Source of the DNA: an uncultured Bacteroidales bacterium
GTDB lineage: Bacteria > Bacteroidota > Bacteroidia > Bacteroidales > Muribaculaceae
NCBI GenBank assembly: GCA_905210435.1
Contig: CAJLWO010000002.1
Location: 79,886 to 143,885, forward strand
Reading direction: 5' to 3'
DNA: 64,000 nucleotides
Shown here: piece by piece, positions 20,923-28,308 of the stretch
Numbering within the stretch: the first letter of the stretch is position 1
Layout of the letters: each line of letters starts with the position of its first letter
Program-made: the position numbers and the translations under genes
The notes under the pieces: generated by a model
What the model saw: the letters and a program-made list of their open reading frames with translations, nothing else
Databases searched by the model: none
What the model was told of the DNA's origin: nothing

Positions 20923-23900
20923 ATGACAAAATTTCCAATACGTTCACAACAGCTTGTCGACCTCGCCGGCGAGCGAATAATAATACTTGACGGTGCGTTC
21001 GGCACCATGCTGCAGAGCCTTAATCTTACGGAAGATGATTTCCGGGGTTCTCGTTTTAAATCACACGGCACCAACCTGCGCGGATGCAACGACGTGCTGT
21101 GTCTTACCTGTCCGCAGGCCGTTGCCGGCATTCACCGGCAATATCTCGAGGCGGGAGCCGACATAATAGAGACCAACTCGTTCAACGCCAATGCCATATC
21201 GCTTGCCGACTACGCCCTGTCGGAGTACGCGGCCGAAATCAACCTTGCCGCGGCTGAAATAGCCCGCGCTGAGGCCGACGGATACTTCAATGCAACAGGA
21301 CACCGCGCCTATGTGGCCGGAAGCGTCGGGCCGACAAACAAATCGCTGACCATGGCCGTAACGCTCGACGATGACATAGACTGGGACACCATGGTCGCCG
21401 CCTACACCACCCAGATGACCGCACTCATAAAAGGTGGCGCGGACCTGCTCATAATAGAGACAATCTTCGACACGCTCAACGCCAAAGCGGCTATCTACGC
21501 AGCCGAGACGGCTTTTGAGTCGACCGGAATCACTCTACCTGTAATCCTGTCGGTGACGCTGACCGAAAGCGGCCGCACTCTCTCGGGGCAGTCGCTCGAA
21601 GCGTTTGCGGCCACGGTGGCTCACGCCAATCCGTTTGCCGTGGGTCTCAACTGCGGATTCGGCATCGAGGGTATGGCCGCGCATATCGCCACGCTCCAGC
21701 CGCTTGTGCCGCGCGTATCGGTCTATGCCAATGCAGGCCTTCCCGACAAGCTGGGCCGCTACAACGAGACACCGCAGATGATGGCCGACGCCCTGCGCCC
21801 CATTCTTGAAGCCGGGCAGCTGAATATCGTAGGCGGATGCTGCGGCACCACTCCCGACCATATACGCGCCATAGCCAAGGAGGCATCGGCATATACACCG
21901 CGTCCGTACCGTAAGCCTGACGACACCCTCATTCTTGCCGGACTCGACAGACTTGCAATATCGCCGGAGACAAATTTCGTGAACGTAGGCGAACGCTGCA
22001 ATGTGGCCGGCAGCCGCAAGTTCCTTCGTCTAATAAAGGAAAACAACTATGACGAAGCGCTCGAGATAGCCCGCACGCAGGTGGAAAAGGGAGCGCAGAT
22101 TGTCGATGTCAACATGGACGACGCGCTTCTCGACGCCAGCCAGTGCATCAGCAGGTTCATACGTCTGGCTCAGGTCGACCCCGACATAGCCGCTGTACCT
22201 GTGATGGTCGACTCATCGGACTGGAACGTCATCCTCGCCGGACTCAAGACCATTCAAGGCAAGCCGGTAGTCAACTCAATATCGCTCAAGGTGGGCGAAG
22301 AGGCCTTCATAGAGCACGCCAGAACGATACGCCGCTTCGGCGCAGCAATGGTGGTAATGGCATTCGACGAGGAGGGACAGGCCACATCGTTCGAACGTAA
22401 AACGGAGATATGCGCCCGCAGCTACCGGCTGCTCACTACCCGTGCCGGCGTACCGCCACAGGATATAATCTTCGACCCCAATATACTTTCAATCGCGACG
22501 GGAATACCCGAACACAATCATTATGCCGTCGATTTCATCGAGGCAACGCGATGGATTAAGCAGAATCTGCCCGGAGCAAAGGTAAGCGGCGGATTGTCCA
22601 ACCTGTCATTTTCATTCCGCGGCAACAATCAGGTGCGCGAGGCCATGCATGCCATATTCCTGTCACACGCCATTCCGGCCGGCATGGACATGGCCATTGT
22701 CAACGCGGCTTCCCTCCCGTCGCCCGACGAGATTCCGCCGCGGCTGGCACAGCTCGTCGAGGATGTGATACTCGACAAAGATGACGATGCGGCCGACCGT
22801 CTTGTAGAGGAAGCACAGCTCATACTGCAACAGAAAGCGGGCTCAGGCACAACGCCGCTCCAGCCGGCGGCCGAACTGACCTCGCTTCCGCCTGACGAAG
22901 CACTTACAACAGCGGTGGCGCGAGGCCTTTCAGGGAATCTCGACGCACTGGTAGGCGCCGCGCTGCAACAGGCCGGCTCGGCGGTCGAGGTTATCAACGG
23001 ACCGCTTATGGCGGCGATGAACCTCGTGGGACAGCGTTTCGGCGAAGGAAAGATATTCCTGCCTCAGGTTGTGAAGAGCGCTTCGGCCATGAAAGCGGCC
23101 GTCGACATACTCACTCCGGTGATTGAAGCGGAGAAAGCCATGGGAAAATCTGACGCCGCCGTATCTCGCCCGAAGATGGTAATAGCGACAGTGAAAGGCG
23201 ACGTGCACGACATCGGAAAAAATATCGTATCAGTCATAATGCGCTGCAACGGATATGATGTCATCGACCTCGGAGTCATGGTTCCGGCCGAGACCATTGT
23301 GGAACGTGCGCGGAGCGAAAATGCCGACATAGTCGGTCTGTCGGGGCTGATTACCCCGTCGCTCGAGGAGATGTGCAACGTGGCACGGCTCATGGAGCGC
23401 ACCGGCCTGACAATGCCTCTCTTTATCGGGGGCGCAACGACATCCGACCTCCACACGGCCATAAAGATAGCTCCGCTCTATTCTTCGTCGGTAGTTCACA
23501 CGCGCGACGCGGCGCAGATGCCGGGACGTGTAAAGGAATTCATCGACCCGGCCACGGCCGACGAAGCCGGACGGCAGTTGCTTGACGAGCAGGAACGGTT
23601 GCGCAATGCATCGGACGCTCCGGTGCGCATGCTGTCGCTCGCCGAAGCACGTGCCCTCAGGCCGCATGCAGCTCCGGGACACACGGTAACGGAACGCATC
23701 TCGCCGAAACCGTTCTCTTACGAATGGGACATCGACACGCTCCGCCCGCTAATCAACTGGCGTGCATTCCTTGCCGCGTGGAAGCTCGACGCTTCCCTTG
23801 CGTCACTTGCCCCCGACGCCCGCAACGCCGGCCCAGGTCACAACATATCAAAAGCTCCGTCGTCGCAGAAACAGGCCAAAGCGATAGAGGCGCGCCGCCT

Positions 23901-24615
23901 GCTCAAAGACGCCGACGACGTACTCGCCTCCCTTGCCGCGAAAGGCCTCGGGGTAAAGGCCATAGTTGACTGCCGCCCTGCCTGCTCCACTCACGACGAC
24001 GAGATACTGATTTCGGCTGAGAGCGGCCGATTCGCTATCCCGACACTGAGGCAGCAGCTCGACGACAACGGACAGCCCCGCGTGGCACTATCCGATTTCA
24101 TAAATCCTGCGGCGCCCGATGGCTCGCCCGATGATTTTACGGGTATTTTCGCCGTCTCGACCGGTGCGAAAATACAACAGCTGATTGACGATGTAGCCAC
24201 TACGGATGAATACATGGGACTTGTGTACCGCACTGTCGCCGACCGTCTCGCCGAAGCCGCAACCGAGGCCACACACCGGCAGGCGCTCCATGACTGGGGG
24301 TATACCGACGGCGATGTCAACCTCTCCGACCTCGAAATCGAGATGCAGTCGATACGCCCCGCTGTCGGCTATCCGTCGCTGCCCGACCAGTCGCTTGTAT
24401 TCATAATCGACCGGATACTCGATTTAAAGAGAATAGAACTTGTGCCGACCGAAAGCGGAGCGTTGAATCCCCCCGCCTCGACCGCCGGACTGATAATCCT
24501 CAATCCGAAATCGCACTACTTTATCCTCGGAAAGATTGGCGACGACCAGCGCAATGACTATCTGTCGCGCCATCCGCTCGGCCGTCCCGACCGGGCCCGT
24601 TTCCTGCCCCAATAG
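20923..24615 (+). CDS. metH: Cobalamin-dependent methionine synthase
   Basis: Transfers a methyl group from 5-methyl-THF through cobalamin to homocysteine. It is 1,230 residues with all modules: homocysteine domain (start LDGAFGTML, zinc ligands Cys244, Cys306 and Cys307 in GLNCG and GGCCGT), pterin domain (NVGERCNVAGSRKF near 350), cap, B12 domain with the cobalt-binding His762 in DVHDIGKN, and the SAM-dependent reactivation domain (from about 920; RPAVGYPSLPDQS near the end). It draws methyl groups ultimately from the GlyA reaction. The gene is monocistronic. Confidence 0.98.
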   Translation: MTKFPIRSQQLVDLAGERIIILDGAFGTMLQSLNLTEDDFRGSRFKSHGTNLRGCNDVLCLTCPQAVAGIHRQYLEAGADIIETNSFNANAISLADYALSEYAAEINLAAAEIARAEADGYFNATGHRAYVAGSVGPTNKSLTMAVTLDDDIDWDTMVAAYTTQMTALIKGGADLLIIETIFDTLNAKAAIYAAETAFESTGITLPVILSVTLTESGRTLSGQSLEAFAATVAHANPFAVGLNCGFGIEGMAAHIATLQPLVPRVSVYANAGLPDKLGRYNETPQMMADALRPILEAGQLNIVGGCCGTTPDHIRAIAKEASAYTPRPYRKPDDTLILAGLDRLAISPETNFVNVGERCNVAGSRKFLRLIKENNYDEALEIARTQVEKGAQIVDVNMDDALLDASQCISRFIRLAQVDPDIAAVPVMVDSSDWNVILAGLKTIQGKPVVNSISLKVGEEAFIEHARTIRRFGAAMVVMAFDEEGQATSFERKTEICARSYRLLTTRAGVPPQDIIFDPNILSIATGIPEHNHYAVDFIEATRWIKQNLPGAKVSGGLSNLSFSFRGNNQVREAMHAIFLSHAIPAGMDMAIVNAASLPSPDEIPPRLAQLVEDVILDKDDDAADRLVEEAQLILQQKAGSGTTPLQPAAELTSLPPDEALTTAVARGLSGNLDALVGAALQQAGSAVEVINGPLMAAMNLVGQRFGEGKIFLPQVVKSASAMKAAVDILTPVIEAEKAMGKSDAAVSRPKMVIATVKGDVHDIGKNIVSVIMRCNGYDVIDLGVMVPAETIVERARSENADIVGLSGLITPSLEEMCNVARLMERTGLTMPLFIGGATTSDLHTAIKIAPLYSSSVVHTRDAAQMPGRVKEFIDPATADEAGRQLLDEQERLRNASDAPVRMLSLAEARALRPHAAPGHTVTERISPKPFSYEWDIDTLRPLINWRAFLAAWKLDASLASLAPDARNAGPGHNISKAPSSQKQAKAIEARRLLKDADDVLASLAAKGLGVKAIVDCRPACSTHDDEILISAESGRFAIPTLRQQLDDNGQPRVALSDFINPAAPDGSPDDFTGIFAVSTGAKIQQLIDDVATTDEYMGLVYRTVADRLAEAATEATHRQALHDWGYTDGDVNLSDLEIEMQSIRPAVGYPSLPDQSLVFIIDRILDLKRIELVPTESGALNPPASTAGLIILNPKSHYFILGKIGDDQRNDYLSRHPLGRPDRARFLPQ

Positions 24616-24664
24616 AATAAAACGGGCATAAGTTACTTAAAATAGCGCTTACAATCAAAAAATA

Positions 24665-24696
24665 TTTGCACAATACCGATTAAAAGCGTACCTTTG
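24665..24696 (+). promoter_or_regulatory. tRNA-Arg promoter
   Basis: TTTG at 24665-24668, a 20-base spacer, and TACCTTTG at 24689-24696 give a near-ideal Bacteroidota promoter 20 bases before the tRNA. Confidence 0.85.
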
Positions 24697-24716
24697 CAAA
24701 GCAATAAACCAAGGTA

Positions 24717-24790
24717 GGTCCGGTAGCTCAGCTGGATAGAGCATCTGCCTTCTAAGCAGACGGTCATGCGTTCGAGTCGCATCCGGATCA
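24717..24790 (+). tRNA. tRNA-Arg (anticodon TCT)
   Basis: 74 nt. The acceptor stem GGTCCGG pairs with CCGGATC, discriminator A at 24790, no encoded CCA. The D arm is GCTCAGCTGGATAGAGC. The anticodon stem CTGCC/GGCAG-type arm holds TTCTAA with anticodon TCT, and the T arm contains GTTCGAGTC. The phage integrase gene begins 393 bases downstream in the same direction, so the 3' half is the likely attachment site. Confidence 0.96.
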
Positions 24791-24817
24791 CTTAAGGGTC
24801 AACACCCAAATACCACG

Positions 24818-24845
24818 GAGCCTCCCAGTCGGGAGGCTCTTTTCG
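24818..24845 (+). terminator. Terminator after tRNA-Arg
   Basis: GAGCCTCCC at 24818-24826 pairs with GGGAGGCTC at 24831-24839, followed by TTTTCG. Confidence 0.85.
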
Positions 24846-24932
24846 TATATATGCCCTTGATTTCAAGCAGTTAGCCATTTTAGCAATCCCCTATTGTTAA
24901 GGAAGTTAAAAATCTCTGTGCTAAATTTTCCC

Positions 24933-25144
24933 GGTACTTTTTAGCAGTTGTTAGAACCGATTTAGCACATTAACTTTGCATCAGAATAACAATGATTCTC
25001 CCCGAAAAGTACCGCAAATGTACCGGGAACGCATGAAACACTTTCCTCGTGTGTTTCAGCACGTTACGAGGACCCGATAAATTTTGGTACACGCTTCGGT
25101 ACACCGCCGGGTACACTCCGGTACATATTTTCGGCAGGTGTACC
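24933..25144. promoter_or_regulatory. GGTAC repeat array upstream of integrase (candidate att arm sites)
   Basis: GGTACAC occurs at 25086, 25098 and 25110, and GGTACAT at 25120, a spacing of 12, 12 and 10 bases on one face of the helix. Inverted copies lie at 25138-25144 (GTGTACC), 25019-25024 and 25009-25013, and another direct one at 24933. A TAACTTTG promoter element for the integrase is at 24971-24978. This fills the 393-base gap between tRNA and integrase. Confidence 0.6.
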
Positions 25145-25183
25145 GGGATTTTCGGAGACAAGAACTTCAAAATTCTTTAACAA

Positions 25184-26317
25184 ATGGCAACATCAAACCC
25201 ACAAGTCAGAATAATATACGACAGACGCAAACGCGCGTCCTCTACCGTCAAGGGGACTGTCGAAATCGAGGTAGCCTCCAACGGCGACCGTCTGCGCCTT
25301 TCTACAGGCGTAAGCGTCCTACGTCAGCAATGGAAAGGCGGCTCTGTAATCAACCACCCCAAGGCTCCCGAACTGAATCAGCAAATCCGTGATATGTACG
25401 ATGACATCTTCGACCGCCTCACCACTATGGTAAAGGCCGGAGTAATCGACTTAAACCTGCTCAAAGGTACGCGCAAAAGAGCCGTTGACGAAAGCAACGA
25501 CTTTCTCGCTTGGCTCGAAAAGCGCATTATGCTGCGCGGCGTAACAGAGTCCACACGTCGGCAGCATCTTGTCATGCACCGATGCCTGAAAGAGTTCGGT
25601 CAAATCCGCACCTTCGAGGATTTGACAACCCGCAACATCAAGCTATGGGACGATTATATCCGCACCAAGGTAACAGCACAGTCATCAGTACACGGTTATC
25701 ACAAACGCCTGAAACCGTACATACAGGAAGCCCTGCAACTCAATCTCATCGCCCGTAATCCTTACGAGACAATGCGCATACCGCGTGGACGCTCCGAGGG
25801 CATCAAATTCCTCACAGAAGAAGAACGCGACCGTATAGCTGCTCTGGAATGTTACGGCCCGGTTGAGAAAGTCCGCGATATGTTCATCTTCGCCTGCTAC
25901 ACGGGGCTTTCGTACTCTGACCTTGTCAAGATACGCAAGGAGGACATCATCAAGCAGGGCGACGATTACTGCATCAAGGACAAACGACTGAAAACTAACG
26001 TACCTTATACCATAGTTCTTTTGCCTCAGGCAATGGATATACTTCGCAAGTACAATTACTGTCTGAACCTGATGAGTAACCAAAAGTGCAACGAGAACCT
26101 TAAGCTCATCGCCCACATGGCCGACATTCACCTTAATTTGACCATGCACGTCGGACGCCACACTTTCGCCACCTGGGCGCTCAGCAAAGGCGTAGGCATC
26201 GAGACGGTCAGCAAGATGCTTGCTCATACCAACGTTACCATGACGGAAAAATACGCCAAAGTACTCCAAACATCGGTATATCAAGGCTTCGATACACTCA
26301 AAAGAGCAGCACTCTGA
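25184..26317 (+). CDS. int: Tyrosine recombinase, prophage integrase
   Basis: A 377-residue site-specific recombinase. The N-terminal arm-binding part (RVIYDRRKRASSTVKGTVEIEV) and the core SAM-like domain (ITESTRRQH-type, residues about 105-185) precede the catalytic domain. Catalytic residues seen: His322-x-x-Arg325 (HVGRH), His348 (LAHT) and nucleophile Tyr357 (EKYAKV). Box I reads CYTGLSYSDL, with Ser243 where most families have Arg; this is known from IntDOT-type enzymes of Bacteroidota. It lies directly after tRNA-Arg with the same orientation and is convergent with the repressor. Confidence 0.95.
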   Translation: MATSNPQVRIIYDRRKRASSTVKGTVEIEVASNGDRLRLSTGVSVLRQQWKGGSVINHPKAPELNQQIRDMYDDIFDRLTTMVKAGVIDLNLLKGTRKRAVDESNDFLAWLEKRIMLRGVTESTRRQHLVMHRCLKEFGQIRTFEDLTTRNIKLWDDYIRTKVTAQSSVHGYHKRLKPYIQEALQLNLIARNPYETMRIPRGRSEGIKFLTEEERDRIAALECYGPVEKVRDMFIFACYTGLSYSDLVKIRKEDIIKQGDDYCIKDKRLKTNVPYTIVLLPQAMDILRKYNYCLNLMSNQKCNENLKLIAHMADIHLNLTMHVGRHTFATWALSKGVGIETVSKMLAHTNVTMTEKYAKVLQTSVYQGFDTLKRAAL

Positions 26318-26337
26318 ACGGCTGCAAGTGCATAAAG

Positions 26338-26372
26338 GCGCTCGGATCGACACTTTCGGTCCGGGCGCTTTT
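26338..26372. terminator. Terminator between integrase and repressor
   Basis: GCGCTCGGA (26338-26346) pairs with TCCGGGCGC (26360-26368) with one G-U pair, followed by TTTTCTTAT. It serves the convergent integrase and repressor genes. Confidence 0.8.
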
Positions 26373-26373
26373 C

Positions 26374-26823
26374 TTATATCTCCACCATCAGTTTCTCCCT
26401 AAGTTCCGACACTTCGGCTCTCAATGCCGCTATCTCACCCATCAGAGCCTTATGCTCCGCCTCTATCTTTTCAAGATAGTTTGTCATAAATCCGATTGTC
26501 TTTGTCTGCCCGTCAATAATGCGCACCAATGTGTGCATATCCAGTTGCTCCTGCTTCTTCGACACCGTAGCTTCCTCCTTAACTTCGTCTGAAAGCATTT
26601 CCCCTGCGCCGCTAATCAACCAGTCAATTCTCAGTCTGGGATTCAACGAACACAGCCTCTCGACGAACCGGTTGCTCAGCTTGTCGTGCCGGTTCAATAT
26701 CGTAGACATCACACAAGGATTGTATCCCATTTTTACAGCCGCATCCTTCTGCGACAGAATGACGCGCTGTTCCTTGAGCCAAGCAAGTGCTTCTTTGGCT
26801 CTATTTCGTATTTCCTCATCCAT
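26374..26823 (-). CDS. Phage repressor-like helix-turn-helix protein with C-terminal coiled coil
   Basis: A 149-residue DNA-binding protein. Residues 1-65 hold a helix-turn-helix (ILSQKDAAVKMGYNPCVMSTILNRHDKLS) followed by the WLISGAGEML turn that is common in Bacteroidales phage repressors. From about 105 it is a heptad-patterned coiled coil (MTNYLEKIEAEHKALMGEIAALRAEVSE), probably for oligomerisation. There is no LexA-like peptidase domain, so induction would not be by RecA-driven self-cleavage. It is divergent from the excisionase-like gene, as in a lysogeny switch. Confidence 0.78.
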   Translation of the reverse strand: MDEEIRNRAKEALAWLKEQRVILSQKDAAVKMGYNPCVMSTILNRHDKLSNRFVERLCSLNPRLRIDWLISGAGEMLSDEVKEEATVSKKQEQLDMHTLVRIIDGQTKTIGFMTNYLEKIEAEHKALMGEIAALRAEVSELREKLMVEI

Positions 26824-27025
26824 TGGGACAGTTGGCTATTTAGGTTTATGTTTATGTTTTTACGAGGTTTCTTAAAAGGAGTTTGTGATTGTAAAGTTTA
26901 GCATAAACTATTCGTTTTGTGTGTTTATATGCTACTAAATTTGCCTAACAAACTCAAATGCAAAGATAATAAATTCCTTCTTTGTTTAGAGTTTATACGA
27001 TTAATAAAATCCAAATTTTCTATTT
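26824..27025. promoter_or_regulatory. Divergent control region of the lysogeny switch
   Basis: AT-rich region between repressor and early genes. Rightward -7 element TAAATTTG at 26936-26943; leftward TATCTTTG (reverse of 26961-26968). A 15-bp dyad AGTTTA-GCA-TAAACT lies at 26895-26909, and further AGTTT or TTAGAGTTTATAC half-sites lie near 26,985-27,000, which could be operators. Confidence 0.6.
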
Positions 27026-27316
27026 ATGGCAGATGAAACTCATATAAACGCCAGGCTCCGTAAAATTGAAAAATCAGTCGAAGGCATACGCTCAATGATG
27101 GAGGACTTCATAGAGAGCGCCAAAATCCCTGACCGAATAATCGGCACAACAGAGGCGGCAGAATATCTCGGCATCAGCCCCTCGAAAGTCTGCGAAGAAA
27201 TCAGGGCCGGTAATCTTCCGGCGGAAAAAGGACCGAGAAGTTACAAAATATCATTACGCACAGTTATGGAGCGAGTCGGAATAACCGACATTCGCGCCTT
27301 TCAAAAAAAAAGCTGA
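27026..27316 (+). CDS. Excisionase/MerR-like helix-turn-helix protein
   Basis: A 96-residue protein. The N-terminal helix RLRKIEKSVEGIRSMMEDFI may dimerise; the C-terminal half IIGTTEAAEYLGISPSKV with YKISLRTVMERVG is the winged-helix helix-turn-helix of the excisionase group. It is first in the rightward early operon and divergent from the repressor, so it is probably an excisionase or an early transcription regulator. Confidence 0.72.
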   Translation: MADETHINARLRKIEKSVEGIRSMMEDFIESAKIPDRIIGTTEAAEYLGISPSKVCEEIRAGNLPAEKGPRSYKISLRTVMERVGITDIRAFQKKS

Positions 27317-27345
27317 CAGACGTAATCCTAAGCCCCGATTATGCT

Positions 27346-27588
27346 ATGACAACGTATGAAATCCGAGAAATCGAATCGAAGCGTTTGCGCGAGTACCTGC
27401 AAACGCTTTCCACTACCGAGCATCGCTTTTTCGTGAGCGATGTAATGGAGAAATGCGGACGCCAAATGTCGAAAAAGACATTTTACAACTGGAAATACGG
27501 CATGTGCCGAATTCCGCTGTTCGCAAAGAAAATCATTGAAGAAGTGGCCGGTACCACAATCTTCATCTGGACTGACGAATTCAAATAA
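27346..27588 (+). CDS. Small DNA-binding-like protein (paralogue 1)
   Basis: 80 residues, no known family recognised. The pattern FVSDVMEKCGRQMSKKTF then YNWKYGMCRIPLFAKKIIEE and AGTTIFIW is shared with the protein at 27,851. The alternation suggests a helix-turn-helix with a recognition helix KKTFYNWKYG. It lies 29 bases after the excisionase-like gene in the early operon. Confidence 0.65.
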   Translation: MTTYEIREIESKRLREYLQTLSTTEHRFFVSDVMEKCGRQMSKKTFYNWKYGMCRIPLFAKKIIEEVAGTTIFIWTDEFK

Positions 27589-27608
27589 CACTCAAAATCT
27601 ATCTGAAT

Positions 27609-27848
27609 ATGAACGTAAAAGAAGAACTGATACAGGTAATGGGACATATCGCAGAGCAGTTCCATACCGACCGCATAGCGGTGATTGTTTGCTGCGAGGG
27701 CGAGCCGCAGTGGTGCTCGATGATGGGCTTCCGTCAGCCGTATGGCCCCGTCGGCACCATCGCTACTGTTATCTCCACCGGCGAGGTAATCGACGCTGTG
27801 GTTGCCTTTGCCTACGAAATGTCCAACTCTAAAGCGAAAGGAGTATAG
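27609..27848 (+). CDS. Hypothetical early phage protein
   Basis: 79 residues; begins MNVKEELIQVMGHIAEQFHTD and has an alpha-beta pattern (IAVIVCCEGEPQWCSMMGF, then TVISTGEVIDAVVAFAYEM). Family unknown. It ends 2 bases before the next start, so it is translationally linked to the following small protein. Confidence 0.6.
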   Translation: MNVKEELIQVMGHIAEQFHTDRIAVIVCCEGEPQWCSMMGFRQPYGPVGTIATVISTGEVIDAVVAFAYEMSNSKAKGV

Positions 27849-27850
27849 CC

Positions 27851-28093
27851 ATGCCGTTACCGATGGAAAGCAACCTCAATAATCGTATCAAGTACGATGA
27901 CACCAGTTCATTCGTGTGCTATCTGCTCACTCTCGACCGGGGGCAGCATGCAGAATTTATAAAGAAAGTGGCTTACCGCTGCGGAGTGTCACGTTCGGTG
28001 GTCTATTCATGGAAATATATGTGCTGCCGCATACCGACCTATGCCAAGGAGATAATCGAGATGTGCGCCGGAGTGCAGATTTTTGACGATTGA
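27851..28093 (+). CDS. Small DNA-binding-like protein (paralogue 2)
   Basis: 80 residues. HAEFIKKVAYRCGVSRSVVYS then WKYMCCRIPTYAKEIIEMCAG and VQIF match the 27,346 protein position by position, so the two arose by duplication inside the operon. The YRCGVSRSVVYSWK segment reads like a helix-turn-helix. Function is unknown; regulation of early genes is the simplest guess. Confidence 0.65.
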   Translation: MPLPMESNLNNRIKYDDTSSFVCYLLTLDRGQHAEFIKKVAYRCGVSRSVVYSWKYMCCRIPTYAKEIIEMCAGVQIFDD

Positions 28094-28095
28094 AC

Positions 28096-28308
28096 ATGAT
28101 AAGGAGCAAACCGAACATCGACCCGCAGAAGAAGTATTGTGTAAAGGCAGCCTGCTATGAGCTTGAAATTTGCGAGGACACCCTGCGCAAATACCGTGAC
28201 AGCGGACTCATAGGCTGCATACGCATCACGAGCCGCGAAATATATTATCTCGGCTCGGATCTTCTTGCCCTGTGGAAGACAATGCAAAAACGCAAGAAAT
28301 ATGATTGA
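28096..28308 (+). CDS. MerR-like helix-turn-helix protein
   Basis: 70 residues from the ATG at 28096 (an upstream TTG at 28090 is less likely). The segment YCVKAACYELEICEDTLRKYRDSGLIGCIRI is the classic MerR-type helix-turn-helix with R-x-Y-x-x-x-G-L-I, followed by a strand and a basic tail (KRKKYD). The gene overlaps the primase start by 8 bases. It is probably a DNA-binding helper of replication or regulation. Confidence 0.65.
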   Translation: MIRSKPNIDPQKKYCVKAACYELEICEDTLRKYRDSGLIGCIRITSREIYYLGSDLLALWKTMQKRKKYD

